Counted from the stretch's first letter, positions 9,001 to 14,578 are shown. The stretch: 31,587 bases of DNA from Bacillota bacterium (GCA_023402355.1 JAEXCG010000037.1:1-31587), one strand, 5' to 3'. Numbers and translations: made by a program. Notes: a model not told the origin generated them from the sequence alone.

Positions 9001-11444
9001 GTGAACCAGAACGTATCGCCATCTCCATCGACCGGGTTCCCGTTCGCCGTGTGCACGCGTTTGCTGATGTCCAGGTGCCCCGTCTTGCGGGTATTGGTGA
9101 CGGTGATCGTCTTGAGCCCCTCAACCGCGGTGACCGTCGTGCCGTTAACCGCGCTCGCAGGTTCGGCTGCCAAGGTCATGTCATACGCCGTGCCGACGTC
9201 TGATTCCGTCACGGTGTAGGTCACGTTCCGGCATAGGATAGCCTTAGCAGTCCAGTCGCCGCTTTCGAGGCTTAACGGTACCTCAACAACAGGTACGCTC
9301 TCCACATTAGGCGTAAACGTCAACGTTATAGCATCATGCGCAACGTCAACAAGGCCGCTCTCGTTCCACACCTTCTTCACGGTCACTTCTTGCGTCTTGC
9401 GCGCGAAGTGCGCGGTGAACGTGGTCGCCTTATACAGGCCGTCTGCGCCCTTGGCAAATCGGTCAATCACGTCCTTCGTCAGCGTCGCGTCGGTGCTGAC
9501 TTCCTGCTCTTCTCCGTCAACCGTCGTCGTCCAGTTCACGAATGCATAATCGGCGCCCGGCGTAGCCGTAGAGCCTTTGGGATTTCCGGTCACGGGGCGC
9601 ACGGACTCGTCGGTAGGCGTGACGGCGCCCTTCATATTATCTTCCGTCCGATAAGAAATCGTAACTTCTGGGTTTTCCTTATAATAGAGCCTAATCACCG
9701 TTCTTCCGTCCGCATTGATGGTTGCGATTTCCGGATTGGCGTGATCATAGGTGTATCCAAGATACGTTTTCTTCAGCGTGCTGCTCGTAATCTTGCCGTC
9801 CGTCACGCCGTACTTTAATACGAACTCCTGAGGTTCGGAGGGGTATACCCCTTCTGCATTGGAAAGATAATGCTCAACCGTATAGGGGGTCGACGAGTTT
9901 GCCTTCCACTGCGCGAAAAGCGTTGTTTTCTCGTTGATAATGAATTTATCATTGCCTTTATAGGAGATCCCACTCCCATCTGCCCACGTGTTCCATCCGA
10001 GGAACTCATAGCCCGTTCGCACCGGCACCTTATTGCTCACAGTCGCGATAGCACCCGACGTATACTGTTGTCCGTCGGGCATGTTGCTCCATGTGCCCGC
10101 AGGAGCATTGGCATTGTAGCTCAGATTGACCTTGGCTTTATCCAACAGCACGCCATCGACGTGCCAAGTAGATTCGCGCTTGATGACATACCAAAGCACA
10201 TACTGGGTATCGGGATCGTACTTAGAATAAACATTTTTGATTTGGTTGACCGTAGGAACCTTATTCAGGCGATCAACAACGCCGGGGTCAGTGCTGTTCG
10301 TATAGAACGTAGCCACCCTGATAGCACCATTAATATTAATAGCTTTTGTATACTCACTCACCTCGTGTCCTTGCGGTTCTGTAGGAATCGTTCCATCCGT
10401 TCGGATGAAGAACTGCGCATTGACGTTCTGCGCGCTCCACGTCGCGTACAGGGTAATATCCCTTTCCGGCATTGTGAAAGAGTCGCCTTCGGGGTAAATC
10501 GTGCCCTTATTTTCCGGCTTATACTGGCCATCGCCATTCGCGTTGCTATTCGTGCTCCACCCGCTGAAGACATAGCCGTCGTACCTCGCCAGCCCATCGC
10601 TTCCGGGCAACGTGATCTCTTGGCCTGCCTCGCCGTACATCTTGGCCGGGGGCGTTCCCCATCCACCATTCGCGTTAAACGTGATGGCAAACAGTTTTCT
10701 CCACACCGCGTAGAAGACGGTGGACTGCGTGAGGATGGCCTCCGCGCCCGCGTCATATTCGGCGGCTGTCGCGGAAGGCTTGGACGCCCAGCCGAGGAAC
10801 TTGTACCCCTCGCGCGTCGGCGTTTCCGTCGGCATCGTGACGGTCAGGCTGGTCGCTCCGGGGGTTGCGGTCATATTCTTGACGTCCACGCCGCTGCCGC
10901 CGTTCAAATCAAACGACGCCGTTATTGCCTTTACCGTATAAGGAACATAAATGGCGTAAGCATTATACAGCCATAGTGTGTACTCGCTTCTTGATTGCGT
11001 ATACTTAAAATAATAATTTTTATTTTGCTTTGTCCAGCTAACCGAATCAAAGATGGTGCCACTGCTGTATCCGTCTACTGAGGTCGCAAGTTTCGGCGTA
11101 CCCAAGTCGACGTCTTGCCCGACGGGCGCAGGCGTAATCTCCGAAGCTCTTAACGTAGAGTTACTCTTTGTCAGAGTTTTCTTTTCAGAGTGCGTAACCG
11201 TACCCGTGTCCAACTTATAATAGTAGATTGGCACACTAAATTTTCCGTCATCCAAGGTTATCTTTGTCTTGTCGCTGATTGCCGTAAGCGCCCGTGCATT
11301 TGCGCCGGTTTCGCCCGCGCCGTTGTACCAGTCGCCCACCACATGAACGGTATTCGCGTCCGCAAGTGCCTGTGTAGGAAGCATACTAAAAAGCATCATG
11401 CATGTCATGACAAGCGAAAGCAGCCTGTTAAACTTTTCTTTCAT
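1..11444 (-). CDS. Giant secreted Cna-B repeat surface protein (adhesin-like), 3' end outside window
   Basis: The frame starts at the ATG at 11444 and stays open to the left edge, giving 3,814 complete codons (over 400 kDa) with no stop. GGAGGG lies 7 nt before the ATG. Residues 1-28 form a signal peptide (K/R-rich start, hydrophobic core, cleavage after ALA). Residues 29-172 are unassigned. InlB/Listeria-Bacteroides-type beta repeats lie near 173-246, 252-333 and 433-513, ending in motifs such as GYKFLGW and TLYATW. A YTVEHYL module follows near 518-597, then another GYxFxxW-like unit. From about residue 685 to the edge I count roughly 28 Cna-B-like domains, recognised by starts such as TVTKTW, a middle YxYRVVE and an end ITNT. 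In this family those Lys, Glu and Asn residues form intramolecular isopeptide bonds. A role as a long extracellular stalk or adhesin is inferred. A C-terminal sortase motif cannot be checked here. The gene probably shares an operon with the stalk protein upstream. Confidence 0.93.
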   Translation of the reverse strand, partial: MKEKFNRLLSLVMTCMMLFSMLPTQALADANTVHVVGDWYNGAGETGANARALTAISDKTKITLDDGKFSVPIYYYKLDTGTVTHSEKKTLTKSNSTLRASEITPAPVGQDVDLGTPKLATSVDGYSSGTIFDSVSWTKQNKNYYFKYTQSRSEYTLWLYNAYAIYVPYTVKAITASFDLNGGSGVDVKNMTATPGATSLTVTMPTETPTREGYKFLGWASKPSATAAEYDAGAEAILTQSTVFYAVWRKLFAITFNANGGWGTPPAKMYGEAGQEITLPGSDGLARYDGYVFSGWSTNSNANGDGQYKPENKGTIYPEGDSFTMPERDITLYATWSAQNVNAQFFIRTDGTIPTEPQGHEVSEYTKAININGAIRVATFYTNSTDPGVVDRLNKVPTVNQIKNVYSKYDPDTQYVLWYVIKRESTWHVDGVLLDKAKVNLSYNANAPAGTWSNMPDGQQYTSGAIATVSNKVPVRTGYEFLGWNTWADGSGISYKGNDKFIINEKTTLFAQWKANSSTPYTVEHYLSNAEGVYPSEPQEFVLKYGVTDGKITSSTLKKTYLGYTYDHANPEIATINADGRTVIRLYYKENPEVTISYRTEDNMKGAVTPTDESVRPVTGNPKGSTATPGADYAFVNWTTTVDGEEQEVSTDATLTKDVIDRFAKGADGLYKATTFTAHFARKTQEVTVKKVWNESGLVDVAHDAITLTFTPNVESVPVVEVPLSLESGDWTAKAILCRNVTYTVTESDVGTAYDMTLAAEPASAVNGTTVTAVEGLKTITVTNTRKTGHLDISKRVHTANGNPVDGDGDTFWFTVEAVGDTPALKDGAVFELKNVNNSGRQTVKDGKLTVGLMNGIGAPMSGNHTISNLPVGTYKITEYQYGTTPIVNDPKYQEPKWWLGGEPEKSSSTGLKIDPDTGYKLGYSYEVEVTGTENVPYVCVLNKWNNASSLTIQKKAEPDTGATFDFEVTVGNVNNKQDSDKIGFEKSSEEEIKTEWSGTWPRKLIIRNVPNNGWIKITNIDGSVTVKETNGDEYSTAYSWTAGATSGNATGKEATINLSPSAHGNIGVDATLTFTNTLALGGLTIDKTVQTSDGTMDTANSESFTFTVTPSAGITIPADYVNANNLAGVELANNKLIVTLTTTAGKGSITLPNLPAGSYAVAEAAKPQYATTVDGEQGNEKKVVVPEGGQAVQVSFVNKLSTAKLTIRKTTDVSQDATQFTMTVYSDEACENPVGSVTVTANDGKGATVSDLVIGQTYYVQETQQSGWYGQKLVRPVTIKATDNVVTFENKAQTGSFTIRKTYDGDAPALEATQPRFTLYTDADCTTLYSDEYKDMAVDTKLTGLPLGTYYLKETTVPEGYAEAPVVKITVEGNTGNTADATVEATNLQADGSILILNTLKTDGSLKITKTVLPASEDTFNFTVELTSAKQSFDVKIGETTYTAKNGSPIIANISLKNDEEIVITGIPYGTAYTVTEAEYTGYTSYPKDGANGTVTDGEVTAAFTNAIVDPMNLSISGQKTWNDADNYAGERPDSVTVTLQRSTDGGESWTDVQTATLAADNWTYKFTNLPKYAYTPENGTPTEVKEYAYRVVETQVAGYQAPVYSTKDGVAAFDKDGAAVVNVTNTLSPVTIGSVSATKEWRQSTVVKGTPGATLTLQRKTDAKDAPWVDVATATLPVQEDGSASQTANDWTFANGKQLNLFYTDNGTVKAYAYRVMEMIVPTGYIASPFVTAMKYDAETGDLTGEKNIVNSRLEGSAITVTKTWTDGGGLDEQGSSTRPETITITVMDPTGKDTLATYELNATEDWKYRFENLPTYEEPYVVLESDVKGYTYTTGTTSGVITHANVNVAGSDYTINNRRDTGKTSLTLTKTWAGEVEGIDTRPQSLTVKVQGSNGEIEYKLVKKLSTPAVQNEIQVTEAGNTWTATIENLPKHDKETGALITYAVTEMCPANYVTPEDGKFTQDSGENFYSYSLTNTLATQSVTVEKLWEDEGNAYGLRPQSVTVDVMSGGTKVRTVELTDEAWTQEITLPTHDADGKPIAYRLTETAPKGYRASTTADAEITGENAKLSITNTLNTRGIELAKTWQTKYDEEGNIIASAPTATFGLYYGADAEKLTPILKNGVAVTATSGEDGAVKFTGVPEVWFEDGTEYKYFLKEERVSDDHYTVSQAPIEVGDVGDETPELKNDLKTGSLTIEKTVDWKNTAVEAMDFVIGYAYFVDEAGVPTEVTGEITAKVANGTVTYAREGVSENANTITGIPYGTKVDVKELRAVVGGTTAHSLAAWTVTGDTVKEITAENNSVTITNTRDVTNTAITVTKQWQTSEAGTSGATLYLERSTDGTNWERVTSAMAAGYADQVLEPQSNTTANQTATFAAGLPTHDAAGKAYTYRVNEEAVEGYVTNAPQTIINAAATITNTRNEDTKVEVTKQWITTEAADDLPGVTFTVKRRVGETVDASYSEAVALAYDEATNSGYTWKATLKDVPGFDENGRAYTYYVDSEAATSEADEAELALYTASGLKTPTVMNQLMQVSNLSVSGQKTWIDTNAEARTAITVTLQRRHSEMAEGAWETVGQPQTVLLSDDMTYLFEDLDKYDYVEVDGVAVARAYTYRVVETPVAGYQAPVYSTEGGVAAFDENNAAVVNITNVIEQTNDVSVRARKEWVDSTENAIRVPVNAQLRSDEAAANTQADVTGKTFTLAAGNDPAWTAAIADLPRYAYTEENGKITGVREIAYTVKEIEVPAGYTADNEGVGVVDESDVHVITNRIAAGEMTPSITKTWNVPAYVTVPATATFELWRKLGADGTYERFGTETATLTYPDTTVVIPGSWKKLPLNDTDSGKQYTYKVVEKAPANYTASPEEVVLTAENEYQAEFSNSIDRNAQGLTVSKTVVYDAALADEAGETLNPDFTFTLYYVEGEKLTPVAGVTGTKGQKSITTTDTGIFTLKGGESVTFDQLAVGMYRIVETGLPGWKAKDSFIDVTLTKGDAGSAAFTNTREVAEAITVEKVWLDGGNTLNTRPDSLKLVLKGFAGETKEEVYTAPVALTVEGGWKMEISGLPKTHTDGSAIRYELVEEQVPAVANAELKKVASYEQLKDTNPLTVTNRLTGAQKATFTKNWVDGDNVTGVRPDWETFKGKLKVWANGTEMEEQPELVPTDTAASLWTFQTAQELPLFDSNGKKIPYTLSEAEIDGYTCTQNDSAALENTLKTVSLTIDKVVVDETADNSDSQNKAFTISYSYKKSDNETATESVELTGAGEPVTVTVPYGANVTVEETAVSGWTTTYTGGTGPKNNELGSLTADASITVVNTRDTASVTAAKAWASNVPEDDRVDVTMKLERKTGTAENWTEVGTQTIAKDANPATSTWSGLPTHDVDGNAYTYRVVEKALDSNFKTPAYKVGEAQTNEVTLTRGGNETVTVTNAKLGDGKVTVTKTWNETNVPQSLISRPAITGDKVDPELMEITLYSGSGVELATSENATVTDNGNGTWTFTFENVTRYNAYYAKETLVPEGYTNDNPNDTTLEIVNTMNTEDVTMQKVWSDYGDAYGLRPKTLDIDVQGKPFTVYIGETAPAGVNAVKAKVEGDIWTWQMTLPKADGYTVTETVPTGYEAQGGATFTLSEGVYTLTNALSTKQVTLEKTWLDGGNPRNTRPETAAEWIMTLTIALDDEGALSGQSLTVDATTATSGALTVDKTVENVWKYTFAVPSGATFDEDSASETIAAGYNPVAPRMSYDADNAVYSISNRLTGTYTGGLSLTKVWDDQKNVTGQRPAMETFAANYLTLQAKSGAADWTDVKGATAKVTANQTAANEM
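3492..3612 (-). repeat. Recent internal duplication, copy B
   Basis: Partner of the 6562-6682 copy. It encodes VVETPVAGYQAPVYST and AAVVNITN. The two copies are about 3.07 kb apart, in the same orientation and the same reading frame, so recombination between them would delete or add about nine domains without breaking the frame. Confidence 0.8.
6562..6682 (-). repeat. Recent internal duplication, copy A
   Basis: About 120 bp nearly matching 3492-3612 (copy B), with about a dozen differences in a hand alignment. It encodes the end of a Cna-B domain around VAGYQAPVYST, then AAVVNVTNT. The flanking protein also matches: both copies sit in a domain that begins LS(I/V)SGQKTW and are followed by a domain containing KEW. 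This is much closer than the other domains are to each other, so it suggests a recent duplication or gene conversion. Confidence 0.8.
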
Positions 11445-11450
11445 CGGTTA

Positions 11451-11457
11451 ACCCTCC
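11451..11457 (-). promoter_or_regulatory. Ribosome binding site of the giant surface protein
   Basis: The minus strand reads GGAGGGT, then six bases to the ATG at 11444. This consensus site decides the start and places the signal peptide directly at the N-terminus. Confidence 0.85.
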
Positions 11458-11485
11458 AAATTACTTCTTTGCGTAACGGGGATTG

Positions 11486-11515
11486 GGGCGGGGCTGTCTA
11501 TTCCGGCCTCCGCCC
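11486..11515 (-). other. GC-rich hairpin between stalk protein and giant protein genes
   Basis: GGGCG plus GGC pairs with GCC plus CGCCC, with a small internal bulge and a loop of about 11 nt. It lies inside the 86-nt gap between the two surface genes. No T-run follows on the minus strand, so it is not a classical intrinsic terminator. It could be a processing or stability element that sets different levels for the two proteins. Confidence 0.5.
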
Positions 11516-11530
11516 GACTCTCGCTTATCA

Positions 11531-13801
11531 TTATGCCTGCGGTTCAGAAGACACGGCGTTGTCGTCCGTCGGCGCTTCTTCCGTTTCCCCCAGCACGGTC
11601 ACGCTCAGCCGCCACAGATACGAATCGTTCTCCGTATCGATCGTGTAGGTCAGCTCCGTGCCGTTTTCGCCCTCTGCATCCAATACTGTCGCGCCGCCGT
11701 CCGGCGTGTACTGCCATTGAAGAATAACGTTGTCATTTTCAAAGCCTACCAAATTTGCGCTCAACGTCACCTCGGTGCCCGCCTTCACTTCGGTCATGCC
11801 CGCGATGCTCGACGTCAGCGTAATGCTCCGCACCACCGGCGCTTCCGCGTCCGGCGTCTCCGGCCTCTCCGGGTTGAGCAGCGCGATCTTGCCCGTCGGC
11901 ACGTAGCCGACGAAATCGCCGTACTGCACCAGCGTCCACTCCGCGCCGACTTCCTTCACGATCAGCGTCGCGCCCGCGGGAATCGCGGCGACCGTCTCGC
12001 CCTCGGCGCCAGCCTGTGCGTACATCACAAGCTCCGTCTCGCCCTCGCTCAGGATCGTCATCGCCTGCTGCACGGGTTCCGGCGTCGCTTCCGGCTCCAC
12101 GACCGGGATCGGGTTTCCGTTCTCGTCGAGAATCAGCTCGCCGTTCTCGTCGCGCAGATATTCAATTTCTTCCTGCGGTTCCGCCGTCGCTTCCGGTTCC
12201 GGGGTAGCGGTCGGCTCCATCGTCGCCTCGGGTTCCGGCGTCGCTTCCGGCTCCTGCGCGATCTCCGCGTCCTTCGCCACCAGCGTGACGACCTTCGCGC
12301 TCACATAGCCCGCAATCTCGGTGCGATCGATGCTCTGCCCCTTCACGAGGTACCAGCCGTCCGTCTCGGCAAGAACGTCCACCGTCTCGCCGTTGTAGAT
12401 GCGACCCACCAGCTCGGATTCAGAATTCGCCTCCGCCCGCACGTTCACGGACTTACCCTTCATGGAGAGCTTCGCGCTGTAAAGCACCGTCTCCGGCACT
12501 TCCGTCGCTTCGGGCTCAGGCGTCGTCTCCGGCTCCATCGTCGCTTCGGGGTCCGCCGTCGTCTCGGGCATGGCCGTCGTCTCGGGCATGGTCGTCGTCT
12601 CCGGCTCCATCGTCGTCTCCGGCGTGGCGGTCGCTTCGGGCTCCTCCGTGGTCTCCGGCTCCATCGTCGCTTCGGGCTCCGGCGTCATCTCGGGTTCGTC
12701 CGTCGCTTCCGGCGCGGCCGGCGTATCGTCCTTTTCTTCTTCCGTCTTTACCTGAAACGCTTTGTCCGCGAAGAGCACGATGTCCGCGCCCTGGGCGATC
12801 CCGTCATAGCCGAGGATCTCATAGCGGTCGTTTTGCAGCTTCACAGCTTCCTTCGCGTCGGAGGGCTTCACGTCGTCCTTCTCCACGCACCACTTCCAGG
12901 CATTGCGCAGATCGCTTTCCTTCAGGTCGTATTCCTTCAGCATCGCGCGCATGTCGTCCCGGCTCACATAGCAGGCGTCGCCGTCGCGCTCGATGTCCAG
13001 CTTCTCAATCTCTTCGTATTCGCCGTCGATCATCAGCAGGAAGATCGCCTGTCCGGTCGGCAGCTCGGGCTGCTCGTCCGGTTCGGCCAGCGGCGTTTCG
13101 GTGGGAACCGGCGTCGCGGTGATTTCCGGTGTGGGCTCCGCGGTGGGCGCCTCGGTCGGATTCTCCACTGGCGCTTCGGTGGGCGCTGCCGTGGCGGTCT
13201 CCACCGGTGCCTGCGTCGGCTCTACCACAGGCGCCTCTGTCGCCGGAACTTCGGTCGGTTTTGCTTCTTCTTCCGCCTTCTGCTTCGCCGCTTCTTCTTC
13301 CGCGGCCTTCTTCGCCGCCTCTTCCTCGGCGGCCTTCTTCGCCGCCTCTTCCTCCGCAGCCTTCTTCGCCGCTTCCTCTTCCGCAGCCTTCCTGGCCGCT
13401 TCTTCCTCGGCGGCTTTCCTCGCCGCTTCCTCTTCTGCTTTTCTTGCCGCTTCTTCTTCCGCTTTTCTGGCGGCCTCTTCTTCGGCCTTCCTTGCAGCTT
13501 CTTCCTCGGCCTTTCTGGCAGCCTCTTCGGCAGCCTTGCGCTCGGCCTCTTCCTGCGCTTTACGCGCGGCTTCTTCCTCGGCCCGGCGAGCAGCTTCTTC
13601 AGCTTCTCTGCGCGCGGCTTCCTCGGCCTCGCGCGCCGCTTCCTCCGCCGCGCTGTTGTCCACCTCTTCCACCTGACCATCTTCGTTGGCGTAGATGTGA
13701 ATCATCTTGTCGATGGCGTCGTTTGAAATCAGGATGAACGCGAGCAGGCCCGCGAGGATCCATCTGAACGCCTTGGTCTCGTAAAACTTCTTGTTCTTCA
13801 T
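11531..13801 (-). CDS. Membrane-anchored stalk protein with Ala/Glu-rich helix, two SH3-like domains and Ig-like end
   Basis: This is a 756-residue protein from the ATG at 13801. An in-frame ATG at 13816 has GGAAGG directly abutting it, which is too close to work, so I prefer 13801; neither start has an ideal site. Residues 11-26 are a single hydrophobic segment after a basic N-terminus, likely an uncleaved signal anchor with the rest outside. Residues 51-181 are almost entirely Ala, Glu, Lys and Arg with 8- then 9-residue periods (AEEEAARK, AAEEEAAKK), predicted to be a long charged helix. A Pro/Thr/Glu spacer (182-250) leads to a small unassigned domain (252-355), a second spacer rich in PE(A/T)T (356-437), an SH3-like domain (438-508), a third spacer, another SH3-like domain (580-643) and an Ig-like domain (656-741). 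SH3b-type domains often bind cell wall. There is no LPXTG. It is co-directional with the giant surface gene; the function is inferred only. Confidence 0.9.
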   Translation of the reverse strand: MKNKKFYETKAFRWILAGLLAFILISNDAIDKMIHIYANEDGQVEEVDNSAAEEAAREAEEAARREAEEAARRAEEEAARKAQEEAERKAAEEAARKAEEEAARKAEEEAARKAEEEAARKAEEEAARKAAEEEAARKAAEEEAAKKAAEEEAAKKAAEEEAAKKAAEEEAAKQKAEEEAKPTEVPATEAPVVEPTQAPVETATAAPTEAPVENPTEAPTAEPTPEITATPVPTETPLAEPDEQPELPTGQAIFLLMIDGEYEEIEKLDIERDGDACYVSRDDMRAMLKEYDLKESDLRNAWKWCVEKDDVKPSDAKEAVKLQNDRYEILGYDGIAQGADIVLFADKAFQVKTEEEKDDTPAAPEATDEPEMTPEPEATMEPETTEEPEATATPETTMEPETTTMPETTAMPETTADPEATMEPETTPEPEATEVPETVLYSAKLSMKGKSVNVRAEANSESELVGRIYNGETVDVLAETDGWYLVKGQSIDRTEIAGYVSAKVVTLVAKDAEIAQEPEATPEPEATMEPTATPEPEATAEPQEEIEYLRDENGELILDENGNPIPVVEPEATPEPVQQAMTILSEGETELVMYAQAGAEGETVAAIPAGATLIVKEVGAEWTLVQYGDFVGYVPTGKIALLNPERPETPDAEAPVVRSITLTSSIAGMTEVKAGTEVTLSANLVGFENDNVILQWQYTPDGGATVLDAEGENGTELTYTIDTENDSYLWRLSVTVLGETEEAPTDDNAVSSEPQA
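13260..13655 (-). repeat. Tandem short repeats coding the Ala/Glu/Lys helix
   Basis: GC-rich, imperfect 24- and 27-bp repeats encode AEEEAARK-type and AAEEEAAKK-type units (residues about 51-181 of the stalk protein). The 27-bp units towards the low-coordinate end are the most regular, as expected for slippage-driven expansion. If the helix is continuous, at 0.15 nm per residue it would be about 20 nm long. Confidence 0.85.
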
Positions 13802-13880
13802 AATATCTCTGACCATCCTTCCACGTGATCGCTATGTCTGTCATAAAACGAATTTACGTCTGATCTGTTCTTATCCTTCC

Positions 13881-13940
13881 GGACGCGCCTGCCTGGGGAC
13901 GTTCACTTATTGCCCCTGGCCTTTTGCGTGGCGTCTGTCC
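13881..13940 (-). ncRNA. Nested 60-nt stem structure 80 nt upstream of the stalk gene
   Basis: The outer stem pairs GGAC and CGCC (13881-13889) with GGCG and GTCC (13930-13940). The inner stem pairs GCC-T-GGGG (13891-13898) with CCCC-T-GGC (13913-13920) around a 14-nt loop. An asymmetric internal loop separates the stems. Stacked helices with an asymmetric loop are typical of cis-acting RNA, but I recognise no known family. Confidence 0.35.
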
Positions 13941-13968
13941 GTGCGTTGCTTCCTTTATATTGAAGGCT

Positions 13969-13993
13969 GGCCGGTTTCCCTTGAAGCCCGGCC
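13969..13993 (-). other. Leader hairpin GGCCGG/CCGGCC
   Basis: A perfect 6-bp GC stem with a 13-nt loop inside the operon leader. No T-run follows on the minus strand. Confidence 0.45.
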
Positions 13994-14117
13994 CCGCCTG
14001 ATCCTCCTTGAGGCTATGGCAGACATCGGCAAATCTGAGGTGGATGCGCCGTTGTCGTCTGTACTTCGTGGTTCTTTTTCCCTCGTGTGTATCGCATTGC
14101 AGCGCCTGTAAAGCTTT

Positions 14118-14171
14118 CCGCCACGTATCCGGCGGGATAGGCCAAGGGCCGGGGCTGTGACCTGAACAGCC
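14118..14171 (-). other. Three consecutive leader hairpins
   Basis: CCGCC/GGCGG (14118-14135, 8-nt loop), GGCC/GGCC (14140-14150, 3-nt loop) and GGCTGT/ACAGCC (14153-14171, 7-nt loop) follow one another with only a few bases between them. Such a run is unlikely in unstructured sequence, but GC-rich DNA makes short stems common, so support is moderate. Confidence 0.4.
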
Positions 14172-14404
14172 GATTCGCACTGGCTCTGCCGCCCAGCGTC
14201 TCATCTGAACCCTACCCCTCGGATGGATGCCGCCGATGTCTCTTCGGCATACCCGCGAGGCGGCAAGTGAATGGGCTTCCTGTTGTCCATATCGTTTTCT
14301 CGTCTCGGACATCGTCGCATCCCCCTTCTCAGCTTTCCCGCATTCATCCATGCTTGATGTTCTCTTCCCGCAGAAAAAGCATACGTATCATGTTATTTCC
14401 CAAT

Positions 14405-14444
14405 CCGGAATTGTGAGAAGCAAATTCGCTTCACATGATTCCGG
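14405..14444. other. Imperfect 17-bp inverted repeat in the leader
   Basis: CCGGAAT plus TGTGA and AAGC pairs with GCTT, TCACA and ATTCCGG around a 6-nt centre, with one or two mismatches. Read on the plus strand it is followed by a T-rich run (TTATTTCTTTTT), so it could end plus-strand transcription. On the minus strand it would be a stable leader hairpin. I see no plus-strand gene to terminate. Confidence 0.5.
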
Positions 14445-14527
14445 TTATTTCTTTTTGGCCCCATCACAAAACTTATACTTTTATTGTCAAGTCCCGCCGC
14501 AGCGCATCTGTTTTGTAGCAAGAGATT

Positions 14528-14541
14528 GATTGATTTCAATC
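14528..14541. promoter_or_regulatory. Perfect dyad at the transcription start of the surface operon
   Basis: GATTGA-TT-TCAATC is a perfect inverted repeat of two 6-bp arms lying at about +1 to +15. That position suits a repressor operator or a 5' hairpin on the mRNA. Confidence 0.45.
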
Positions 14542-14548
14542 TAATCTT

Positions 14549-14578
14549 ATTCTATCCCAACGCTTCCTTGCATGTCAA
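14549..14578 (-). promoter_or_regulatory. Sigma-A-type promoter of the surface-protein operon
   Basis: On the minus strand TTGACA (14573-14578) is followed after 18 bp by TAGAAT (14549-14554): six of six and five of six consensus matches. The predicted start is near 14542. It lies downstream of both rplQ terminators, so the surface genes have their own promoter. The surrounding DNA is clearly richer in A and T than the genes on either side. Confidence 0.65.

Larger units (their letters stand above)
1..9392 (-). repeat. Array of about 28 degenerate Cna-B-like domain repeats
   Basis: This is the coding stretch for the repeated beta-sandwich domains, averaging about 110 residues each. Domain starts on the minus strand lie near 9390, 9080, 8600, 8195, 7830, 7560, 7230, 6900, 6540, 6170, 5850, 5500, 5200, 4860, 4500, 4170, 3835, 3480, 3130, 2790, 2430, 2100, 1810, 1500, 1150, 850, 545 and 180. 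Two subtypes alternate: a Trp type (TKTW, with RP in the next strand) and a TIxKTV type without Trp that resembles DUF5979/DUF7601-like folds. Most copies are strongly diverged in DNA. Boundaries are approximate because I placed them by motif. Confidence 0.85.
13802..14542 (-). other. Long, hairpin-rich 5' leader of the surface-protein operon
   Basis: This is about 740 nt between the predicted transcription start and the stalk gene. I find no convincing gene in it on either strand. It holds several perfect or near-perfect hairpins: 14405-14444, three in a row at 14118-14171, 13969-13993 and a nested element at 13881-13940. I looked for core motifs of the c-di-GMP, cobalamin, T-box, TPP, glycine, SRP, RNase P and tmRNA families and saw none. 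The length and structure suggest a regulatory leader RNA, which is inference. Confidence 0.45.

Noticed and set aside
1..9392. CRISPR-like or transposon-like reading of the repeats
   Set aside because: Repeats are domain-length, diverged and in frame. There are no spacers, terminal inverted repeats or transposase.
11483..13726. A 747-codon plus-strand frame opposite the stalk gene
   Set aside because: The product is a low-complexity run of Arg, Phe, Leu and His, a mirror of the Glu/Ala/Pro codons of the real gene. The minus strand has coherent domains.
13861..13890. SRP-like CCGGAAGG motif on the minus strand
   Set aside because: The flanking SRP domain IV pairing and the asymmetric loop are missing.
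13854..14351. A 165-codon minus-strand frame in the leader, with an inner ATG near 14312 preceded by a fair GGGGGA site
   Set aside because: Composition is Arg/Gly-rich, with no domain, membrane segment or repeat, and the region is full of hairpins. It is better explained as non-coding, though a leader peptide cannot be ruled out.
14408..14417. Lac-operator-like half site (GGAATTGTGAG)
   Set aside because: The other half does not match, and it belongs to a longer inverted repeat of a different kind.
14485..14490. Second TTGACA hexamer on the minus strand
   Set aside because: No acceptable -10 at 16-18 bp; it lies inside the predicted leader.
13791..14529. Plus-strand frames of about 100 codons in the same region
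   Set aside because: No ribosome binding site or recognisable sequence. They overlap leader structures.
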